NCBI RefSeq assembly: GCF_020873915.1 | Contig: NZ_JAHWGP010000019.1 | Coordinates: forward strand, 62,001 to 126,000 | From: Streptomyces sp. DH5 | GTDB lineage: Bacteria; Actinomycetota; Actinomycetes; Streptomycetales; Streptomycetaceae | Length of the DNA: 64,000 nt | Direction of reading: 5' to 3' | Program-made: the position numbers and the translations under genes | In this document: positions 57,882 to 64,000 of the stretch, one piece after another | Layout: every line of letters begins with the position of its first letter | Numbering within the stretch: position 1 is the first letter of the stretch | Notes under the pieces: generated by a model | What the model saw: the letters and a program-made list of their open reading frames with translations, nothing else | The model's database searches: none | Told to the model about the DNA's origin: nothing

Positions 57882-59434
57882 CCACCGCCCCGCCGCGTCC
57901 CGCCGGCGACACGACCGCGCCGGCCTCCGTCCGCGACACCCGCAGCGGCAACCTGGCCGAACTGCTGGCGGAGTCCGCCCGCGCGCACGGCCGGATGGAC
58001 CGCACCGCCTACATCGACGAGCACGGCGAGCACTCCTTCCGCTCCGTGCACGAGGGAGCCGGCCGGGCCGCCGCGGCGTTCGCCGCACACGGTCTGGGCC
58101 CCGGCTCCCGCGTCCTCGTCGCCCTGCCCGACGGCCTCGACCTGGTCCGGGCGTTCCTGGGCGCCCTGCGCGTCGGCGCGGTGGCCGTCGTCGTCAACTC
58201 GACCTTCCACCCGGACGAGATGGCGCGGGCGGGACGCATCGCCGAGCCCGACGCCGTGGTGGCCACGCCCGAACTCGAAGGGCTGTTCACCGCGCCGGTG
58301 CTGACCCCGGACCGGTTGTCGGGCGACGGCGGCCCGGTGCCGCCGTACGCCGAGTGCGCGCCGGGGACACCCGCGTACGCCGCGTTCACCTCGGGCACCA
58401 CCGGTGACCCCAAGCTGTGCTTCCACACGCACGCCGACGCGGAGGTCCTCGACCAGGCGGCCGGCCGGGCCGTCGGGGTCACCGAGGACGACGTCTGCTA
58501 CTCGGTGCCGCGGATGAACTTCGCCTACGGGCTGGGCAATTCGCTGCTCTTCCCGCTGCTGCGGGGAGCCGCCACCGTGCTCACCGCCCGGCGGCTCGCC
58601 CCGGCCGACTGCCTGGCCCTCCTCGCCCGGCACGGGGTGACCGTCCACTACAGCCAGCCCACCTTCTTCGCGCACATGCTCACCCACCCCGGCGCCGAGG
58701 AGATCCTCGGCCGGCTGCGGGTGGCGGTGGTCGCCGGGGAGGTGCTGCCCCGGGCACTGGAGCGGCGGCTGCGCCACATCCTGGGCGAGCGGCTGCTCAA
58801 CGTGTACGGCACCACCGAGATCGGGCACGCCCTGCTGGCCAACGGGGCCGGGGCGTACCGCGAGTTCACCCTCGGCAGGGTGCTGGCGCCCTACCGGCTG
58901 CGGATCGTCGACGAGGAGGGCCGGCCGGTGGCCGCCGGCACCGAGGGCCGGCTCGAACTGGCCGGGCCCACCATCGGCCCGGGCGTCGCCCGCGGAAGCG
59001 ACGTCCCGCTGCGGACGGCACCCGGGGAGTGGTACTCCACCAGCGACGCCGCGACCGCCGACCCCGACGGGTTCGTCACCGTGCACGGACGCCTGGACGA
59101 CGTCGAGATCGTCGGCGGGATCAACGTGCACCCCACCGAGATCGAGGACCGGCTCATGGAGCATCCGGCCGTCGAGGAGGCGGCGGTGTGCTCGGTGCGG
59201 CACGACAACGGGGTCTCGGCGCTGCGGGCCTTCGTCGTCCTGCGGGCGGGCGTCGACGCCGTCGCCGCCCAGGACGTGCGGCAGGAGCTGCTGGCCACCG
59301 CCCGCACCTCGCTGACCTGGTACAAGGTCCCCGAGGACGTCGTCTTCGTCACCTCCCTGCCCCGCAATCACACCGGCAAGCTGCTGCGCCGCACGGTCCG
59401 CGCGCAGGCGGCCGGCGGTTCCTCCCGGCACTGA
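57878..59434 (+). CDS. Benzoate-CoA-ligase-like acyl-activating enzyme
   Basis: 518 residues. ANL-family signatures: P-loop-like FTSGTTGDPKLCFH (about 170-183), VYGTTEIGHALL, EWYSTSDAA and GRLDDVEIVGGINVHPTEIE, and the C-terminal Lys in NHTGKLLRR. Related to benzoate/hydroxybenzoate CoA ligases. ATG overlaps the chorismatase stop, so the two act in sequence: chorismate to hydroxybenzoate to hydroxybenzoyl-CoA (or -AMP), a likely starter or acyl group. Confidence 0.9.
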   Translation: MTTAPPRPAGDTTAPASVRDTRSGNLAELLAESARAHGRMDRTAYIDEHGEHSFRSVHEGAGRAAAAFAAHGLGPGSRVLVALPDGLDLVRAFLGALRVGAVAVVVNSTFHPDEMARAGRIAEPDAVVATPELEGLFTAPVLTPDRLSGDGGPVPPYAECAPGTPAYAAFTSGTTGDPKLCFHTHADAEVLDQAAGRAVGVTEDDVCYSVPRMNFAYGLGNSLLFPLLRGAATVLTARRLAPADCLALLARHGVTVHYSQPTFFAHMLTHPGAEEILGRLRVAVVAGEVLPRALERRLRHILGERLLNVYGTTEIGHALLANGAGAYREFTLGRVLAPYRLRIVDEEGRPVAAGTEGRLELAGPTIGPGVARGSDVPLRTAPGEWYSTSDAATADPDGFVTVHGRLDDVEIVGGINVHPTEIEDRLMEHPAVEEAAVCSVRHDNGVSALRAFVVLRAGVDAVAAQDVRQELLATARTSLTWYKVPEDVVFVTSLPRNHTGKLLRRTVRAQAAGGSSRH

Positions 59435-59506
59435 CACCCGCTGCCCTGCCCCGACCTGCGCGCCGGTTCCTCACGGGTCCGGCTCCGTCCACCTGGAGTG
59501 AGAGCG

Positions 59507-61117
59507 TTGACAACAGCTGACACCGGCACCGCCACGATCGTCTTCGACGGCGAGAGCCTCACCACCGACGCGGTCACCCGTGTCGCGGAACCGGGAACAC
59601 CGGTGGGGGTCTGCCCCGACGCCGTGGCCAAGGCGCGCAAGAGCCGCGCGATGCTGGAGGACCTGGCCGGACAGAACATCCCCATCTACGGCGTGACCAC
59701 GGGCTACGGCGAGATGATCTACATGCAGATCGACAAGTCGAAAGAGGTCGAACTGCAGACGAACCTGGTGCGCAGTCACAGCGCAGGGGTGGGACCGCTG
59801 TTCGCCGAGGACGAGTCCCGGGCCATCATGGCGGCGCGTCTGAACACCCTCGCCAAGGGGTATTCCGCGGTGCGGCCCGAGATCCTGGACCGTCTGGCCC
59901 TGTACCTGAACGAGGGCATCACCCCGGCGATACCGGAGATCGGCTCCCTCGGCGCCAGCGGTGACCTGGTCCCGCTCTCCCACCTCGCCGGCACGCTCAT
60001 CGGCGAGGGGCACGTGCTGCGCGACGGCAAGCGCCGGGGGACGGGCCGGGTGCTCGGCGAACTGGGCATCACCCCGCTCCAGCTGCGCTTCAAGGAGGGC
60101 CTGGCGCTGATCAACGGCACCTCCGCCATGACGGGGCTGGGCTCGCTGGTGGTGGAGCGGGCGTTCACCCAGGTGCGCCAGGCGGAGATGGTCTCGGGTC
60201 TGCTCAACGACGTACTGCGGGGTTCCAGGAGCCCGTTCCTGGCCGAGGGCCACGACGTCGCCCGGCCGCACCGGGGCCAGATCGACTCGGCGGCCAACAT
60301 GCGGACCCTCCTCGCGGGCAGCCGCCTGGCCCTGGACCACGCGGACCTGCGCCGCGAACTGGAGAAGGCCAGGGAGGGCGGCGCGGACGTCCAGCGCACC
60401 GAGGTGTACCTGCAGAAGGCGTACACGCTGCGTGCCGTGCCGCAGATCCTCGGAGCGGTCCGGGACACGCTCGGGCACGCCCGGGAGCGGCTGGAGACCG
60501 AACTCAACTCCGCCAACGACAACCCGCTGTTCTTCGAGGGCGAGGAGATCTTCCACGGGGCGAACTTCCACGGCCAGCCGATCGCGTTCGTCATGGACTT
60601 CACCACGATCGCGCTCACCCAGCTCGGGGTGCTGGCCGAACGGCAGGTCAACCGGCTCCTCAACCGGCATCTCAGCTACGGCCTGCCGGAGTTCCTCGTC
60701 GCCGCCGACCCTGGCCTGAACTGCGGTTTCGCCGGCGCGAACTACCCGGCGACGGCGCTGGTGGCGGAGAACCGGACCATCGGACCCGCCAGCACCCAGA
60801 GCGTGCCGTCCAACGGCGACAACCAGGACGTCGTCAGCATGGGCCTGATCGCCGCCCGCAACGCCCGCCGGGTGCTGCAGAACAACCACCGCATCCTCGC
60901 GGTGGAGTTCCTCGCCGCGGCCCAGGCCGTGGACGTGTCGCGCCGGTACGCCGACCTGAGCCCGGCCAGCCAGGTCACCTACGACACGGTGCGGTCCCTG
61001 GTGCCCGCCCTGGGCGTGGACCGCTACATGGCCGACGACATCGAGCTGATCGCCGCGGCGCTGTCGCGGGGCGAGTTCCTGCAGTCCCTGCTCCGGGAGG
61101 GAATCGCTCTGCGCTGA
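59507..61117 (+). CDS. MIO-dependent tyrosine 2,3-aminomutase / ammonia-lyase (SgcC4-like)
   Basis: 536 residues from a TTG at 59507, where GGAG is 8 nt upstream; GTG 59498 is in frame but overlaps that site. MIO triad Ala-Ser-Gly in GSLGASGDLVPLS (about 150-152 from the TTG), catalytic Tyr in IPIYGVTTGYGEMIYMQ, and FFEGEEIFHGANFHGQPIAF. The extended identity to my memory of SgcC4 (C-1027 tyrosine aminomutase), including the MIYMQ-DKSKEVELQTNLVR stretch, is high. It probably forms (S)-beta-tyrosine or a related beta-amino acid. Last gene of the operon, followed by a terminator. Confidence 0.9.
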   Translation: MTTADTGTATIVFDGESLTTDAVTRVAEPGTPVGVCPDAVAKARKSRAMLEDLAGQNIPIYGVTTGYGEMIYMQIDKSKEVELQTNLVRSHSAGVGPLFAEDESRAIMAARLNTLAKGYSAVRPEILDRLALYLNEGITPAIPEIGSLGASGDLVPLSHLAGTLIGEGHVLRDGKRRGTGRVLGELGITPLQLRFKEGLALINGTSAMTGLGSLVVERAFTQVRQAEMVSGLLNDVLRGSRSPFLAEGHDVARPHRGQIDSAANMRTLLAGSRLALDHADLRRELEKAREGGADVQRTEVYLQKAYTLRAVPQILGAVRDTLGHARERLETELNSANDNPLFFEGEEIFHGANFHGQPIAFVMDFTTIALTQLGVLAERQVNRLLNRHLSYGLPEFLVAADPGLNCGFAGANYPATALVAENRTIGPASTQSVPSNGDNQDVVSMGLIAARNARRVLQNNHRILAVEFLAAAQAVDVSRRYADLSPASQVTYDTVRSLVPALGVDRYMADDIELIAAALSRGEFLQSLLREGIALR

Positions 61118-61129
61118 CCCGGCGAGACG

Positions 61130-61176
61130 ACGGCGTGGGGGGCGGTGAACGGAGCGTGCACCGCCCCCCACGCCGT
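61130..61176 (+). terminator. Terminator after the aminomutase gene
   Basis: 18-bp stem ACGGCGTGGGGGGCGGTG / complement with an 11-nt loop, 12 nt after the stop codon. Confidence 0.88.
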
Positions 61177-61250
61177 GCCCGGGGGCCTCTCCACGGCCCC
61201 GTGACCACCGCACGTCCTTTCCGTACTCATCCCTCCGTGAAAGGCACGCC

Positions 61251-62237
61251 ATGACGCAACTGACGCAACGTCCTCCCGTGGACGCCCCCGGCCGGCAGGC
61301 ACCCGCCCCGCCGGAGCCCTCGTTCTTCTTCAACGGCCACGCCCCCCGGCGGCGGACGCTGGTCGCCGTGGTCAGCGCGCTGTTCGGCTTCGCCCTGACG
61401 GTGGTGTGGTCGGCGGAGTTCGTCGACAGCACCATCGGTGACAACGTCGCCGACACCCTGCTCGGCCACCACGCCAAGGACACCCCCATCGGCGGTGTCC
61501 TGGCCGGCCTGGCGTTCGCCGTGGCCACCGGCATCGCCGGCACGTTCACGGCCTGCAACGTCGCCGTGTTCAGCGCGCTCGCCCCGCTGGCGGGCGGGCC
61601 CTCCTCCGCGCGGCGGCGGCTGGTCGCGGCTCTCCAGCCGCTGAGCAGGCTCGCCCTGGGCGCGGTCGCCGTGTCGGCGCTGTACGGGGCGCTCGTGGCG
61701 GTGGTCGGCACCGGTATGCCGCAGTTCGACGAGAGCGCGCCGGGCGGCGGACTGTCCGGCCGCCTGATCCAGGCGATGGTGGTGTACGGGCTCATCGGCG
61801 TGGCCATGCTGGTGCTCGGGCTGTCCTCGCTGGGGGTGGTGAAGGACCCGCTGGCGCGGATCTCGCGGCGCTACCCCGGCGCGCCGATGCTGTTCATGGG
61901 CGCCCTGATCGGGGCGTTCCTCGTCGGACGCCCGTTCCCGTTGTTCCGGCAGCTGTTCCGGGACGCGGCCGAGAGCGGCAACCTGGTCTACGGGGCGGCG
62001 GCGTTCGTGCTGCAGACGCTCGGCAACCTGGTCGTCGTGGCGGCGCTGTTCCTCCTGGTGACGGTCGTCTTCGGCCAGCGGCTGCAGCGCTGGCTGACGG
62101 CCCGGCCGAGCCGCGCGTCGGCGCTGATGGCGGCGGCCTTCATCGCCGCCGGCGTCTTCATGATCCTGTACTGGGACCTGCGGATCCTGGCCCGCCGTGA
62201 CCTGATCTGGTACCCGATGGCGCCCTGGGCCCACTGA
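61251..62237 (+). CDS. Multi-pass membrane protein, unknown family
   Basis: 328 residues with about eight hydrophobic segments. A conserved-looking GIAGTFTACNVAVFSALAPL lies in the second or third helix, faintly like the Cys-containing helices of CcdA/DsbD. Others include MVVYGLIGVAMLVLGLSSLG and AFIAAGVFMILYWDLRIL. ATG at 61251. Monocistronic after the aminomutase terminator. It might be a transporter or redox membrane protein of the biosynthetic segment. I do not recognise it with confidence. Confidence 0.72.
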   Translation: MTQLTQRPPVDAPGRQAPAPPEPSFFFNGHAPRRRTLVAVVSALFGFALTVVWSAEFVDSTIGDNVADTLLGHHAKDTPIGGVLAGLAFAVATGIAGTFTACNVAVFSALAPLAGGPSSARRRLVAALQPLSRLALGAVAVSALYGALVAVVGTGMPQFDESAPGGGLSGRLIQAMVVYGLIGVAMLVLGLSSLGVVKDPLARISRRYPGAPMLFMGALIGAFLVGRPFPLFRQLFRDAAESGNLVYGAAAFVLQTLGNLVVVAALFLLVTVVFGQRLQRWLTARPSRASALMAAAFIAAGVFMILYWDLRILARRDLIWYPMAPWAH

Positions 62238-62245
62238 GGCGGACG

Positions 62246-62298
62246 GGAACACGGATCGGCCGGGTGCGCGCCACGCGCACCCGGCCGATCCGTGTTCC
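62246..62298. terminator. Bidirectional terminator, 24-bp stem
   Basis: Perfect 24-bp arms beginning GGAACACGGATCGGCCGGGT with a 5-nt loop, between convergent membrane-protein and MFS genes. Confidence 0.9.
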
Positions 62299-62315
62299 GG
62301 AGAAGGCCCGCGGGG

Positions 62316-63968
62316 TCAGACCCCGGCCTTCTGCGCCGGCTCGCTCCCGGCCGCGTTCCCGGCCTCGGACACGCCCTCGGGGGCGGTCTCGCCCTCGGGC
62401 CCGGTCCCGTCCTCGGGGGCGGTCCCGGTCTCCGCCGCGGGCTCCTCCTGGCCGACCGGCGGGATGTGCCGCATCAGGACGACGAAGAAGACGCCGACGA
62501 CGGCGATGAGGACCGCGCTGACCGCGGCCACCGTGTGCAGGCCGCCGGTGAAGGCCACCCGCACGGGCTCCAGCAGCGACTCGGCGACCGGTCCGGGCAG
62601 CGTGTCGGCGGCGGCCGCGGCACCGGCGACACTGTCGCGGGCGGCGTCGGCGGCGCTCTCCGGCACACCTGCCGGGAGGGTGCCGGCGATGTCGTCCCGG
62701 TAGACGGCCAGGCCCAGGGTGCCCAGGGTCGCCACACCGAAGGCGGCACCGAACTCGTTGCTCATCTGGGACAGGGCCCCGGCCGAGCCGGCCTTCTCCG
62801 CCGGGACGGTTCCCACGACCATGTTCGTGCCCAGCGCCACGATCGGGGCGCCGCAGAAGGAGAAGACGGCGAACCCGGCGACCAGGACGGCCGTGCCGGA
62901 ACCGGCGTCGAGCTGGGTGAAGGTGAGCAGGACGGCGGTCACGCCCGCGATGCCGGCGCCGATGACGTACGCGGGACGGACCTTGCGGGCGATGATCGGG
63001 CAGACGGCGAAGGAGACGGTCGCCGCGGCCATGCCGGGCAGCATCCCGAGGCCCGCCTCGAACGGGGACATCCCCTGGGCGGCCTGGAAGTACTGGGTCA
63101 TGAAGAGCATGACCACGCCGCCGATGAGGCTGTACGCGAGCAGGCTGAGCAGCGCGGCGGTGAACCGGACGTGGGTGAACAGCCTGACGTCGAGGAGCGG
63201 GTCGCTCAGCCGGCGCTGGCGCTGGACGAACAGCACACCCACGACGAGGCCCGCGACCAGCACGGCGGTCGGGAGCGCCTCGAAGCCGTCGCGGGCGATC
63301 TCCTTGACGCCGAAGATGACCGGGACGGTGCTGCCCAGGCTCAGCAGGACGCTCGCCGGGTCGAGACGGCCGGCCCCCGGGTTCTTGAACTCCGGCAGCA
63401 CGCGCGGGCCGACGATCAGGATGAGCACCATGACCGGCACGCCGATCAGGAACAGCGACCCCCACCAGAAGTACTCCAGCATCACACCGCCGAGCAGCGG
63501 GCCGACGATGGCGCCGATGGTGAAGCAGCTGGCCCACAGACTGATGGCGACCGTGCGCTGCTTGGCGTCCTGGAACATGGTGGTGATGAGCGCCAGGGTG
63601 GACGGCGTCAGGGCGGCGCCGGCGATGCCCAGGAGGACGCGCGCGGTGATGAGCATGCCCGGACTGGTGGCGAAGGCGGCCATCAGGGAGGCGGCACCGA
63701 ACGCGGCCGAGCCGATCAGCAGCAGCTTGCGGCGGCCGATGCGGTCACCGAGGGTTCCCATGGTGACCAGGAAGCCGGCCACCATGAAGCCGTAGATGTC
63801 CATGATCCACAGCTGCTGTGTGGAGTCGGCGCCGAGATCCGCGCTCAGATGCGGCAGCGCCAGGAGGAGTACGAAGACGTCGAGGGCCACGAGGAGGGTG
63901 GGCAGGGCGAGGATGCCCAGCCCGATCCACTCCTTCCGCCCGGCTTTGGGAGCACCGCCTGCAGTCAT
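62316..63968 (-). CDS. MFS drug-efflux transporter (DHA2, SmvA/QacA type)
   Basis: 550 residues, about 14 membrane helices. It has DIYGFMVAGFLVTMGTLGDR, the GDRIGRRKLL loop, ARVLLGIAGAALTPSTLALI (antiporter motif C) and a Glu/Pro/Ala-rich hydrophilic tail. ATG at 63968. QacA/SmvA-like proton antiporter, plausibly the self-resistance pump of the right-edge biosynthetic genes, since similar pumps accompany enediyne and other toxic-product clusters. Confidence 0.9.
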   Translation of the reverse strand: MTAGGAPKAGRKEWIGLGILALPTLLVALDVFVLLLALPHLSADLGADSTQQLWIMDIYGFMVAGFLVTMGTLGDRIGRRKLLLIGSAAFGAASLMAAFATSPGMLITARVLLGIAGAALTPSTLALITTMFQDAKQRTVAISLWASCFTIGAIVGPLLGGVMLEYFWWGSLFLIGVPVMVLILIVGPRVLPEFKNPGAGRLDPASVLLSLGSTVPVIFGVKEIARDGFEALPTAVLVAGLVVGVLFVQRQRRLSDPLLDVRLFTHVRFTAALLSLLAYSLIGGVVMLFMTQYFQAAQGMSPFEAGLGMLPGMAAATVSFAVCPIIARKVRPAYVIGAGIAGVTAVLLTFTQLDAGSGTAVLVAGFAVFSFCGAPIVALGTNMVVGTVPAEKAGSAGALSQMSNEFGAAFGVATLGTLGLAVYRDDIAGTLPAGVPESAADAARDSVAGAAAAADTLPGPVAESLLEPVRVAFTGGLHTVAAVSAVLIAVVGVFFVVLMRHIPPVGQEEPAAETGTAPEDGTGPEGETAPEGVSEAGNAAGSEPAQKAGV

Positions 63969-64000
63969 GTGCCTGTTACTTCCCCTCGTCGTGGGTGGTG

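Noticed and set aside
59471-61807. Open frame of about 780 codons on the minus strand
   Set aside because: Antisense to the MIO enzyme and part of the membrane-protein gene, low-complexity, no family signature.

Overview
The DNA is very GC-rich. It has many GTG starts, GTGA/ATGA stop-start overlaps, occasional TTA codons and families typical of Streptomyces: AfsA with gamma-butyrolactone-receptor-like TetR proteins, HxlR regulators, DUF1702, an ECF42 sigma factor and a LysM-NlpC/P60 hydrolase. A rep-like operon, parA, parB with four ParB-box-like palindromes, a vapBC-like toxin pair, two tyrosine-recombinase-like genes and a complete Tn3-family transposon all lie in 64 kb. I therefore read the window as part of a large (probably linear) Streptomyces plasmid or plasmid-like accessory region rather than core chromosome. 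No rRNA, tRNA, telomere or CRISPR array is visible.

Layout. 1-8.6 kb: end of a biosynthetic cluster with a partial UnbV/CRTAC1 protein and two DUF1702 proteins (enediyne-PKS-associated families), an HxlR regulator, an IS701-type transposase-like gene, and a butyrolactone module (two TetR proteins, SDR-like protein, AfsA) with two similar candidate operators. 8.8-17 kb: plasmid core with an HTH/zinc-ribbon protein, a membrane protein, a two-gene winged-helix operon preceded by palindromes, parAB with boxes, and vapBC. 17.3-22.9 kb: ABC exporter with TetR, a tyrosine recombinase with a loxP-like palindrome, and MarR with a metallo-beta-lactamase-fold protein. 23.0-29.5 kb: persulfide/thiol island (CstR-like sensor with operators, DsbA-like and CcdA-like proteins, rhodaneses, TauE, CstB-like enzyme). 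29.7-34.7 kb: arsenic resistance. 34.9-37.7 kb: nucleotidyltransferase, then a short threonyl-tRNA synthetase behind a leader peptide with three Thr codons and a terminator hairpin. 37.8-45.9 kb: an ECF42 sigma gene whose YCII/DGPF partner is split by a 6,520-bp Tn3-family transposon with a 5-bp target duplication, carrying tnpA, tnpR, res and a TetR-amidase cargo. 46.2-52.7 kb: membrane-anchored HTH protein, LysM-NlpC/P60 protein, tandem secreted paralogues, a degenerate recombinase, and a second winged-helix pair with five phased 16-bp palindromes. 52.7-64 kb: HxlR, DUF4287, and a second biosynthetic segment (MFS, P450, chorismatase, benzoate-CoA-ligase-like enzyme, SgcC4-like MIO aminomutase, membrane protein, MFS exporter).

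How the genes work together. The two edges carry specialised-metabolite genes and the middle holds maintenance, mobility and resistance functions. The right edge plausibly makes a hydroxybenzoyl-CoA from chorismate and a beta-amino acid from tyrosine. The left edge carries enediyne-type accessory genes under butyrolactone-type control. Whether the two edges serve one product cannot be decided from this window. The most unusual items are the two winged-helix operons with matched palindromic arrays, the ParA with two N-terminal ribbon-helix-helix-like segments, the attenuated short ThrRS, and the recombinase-associated inverted repeats.
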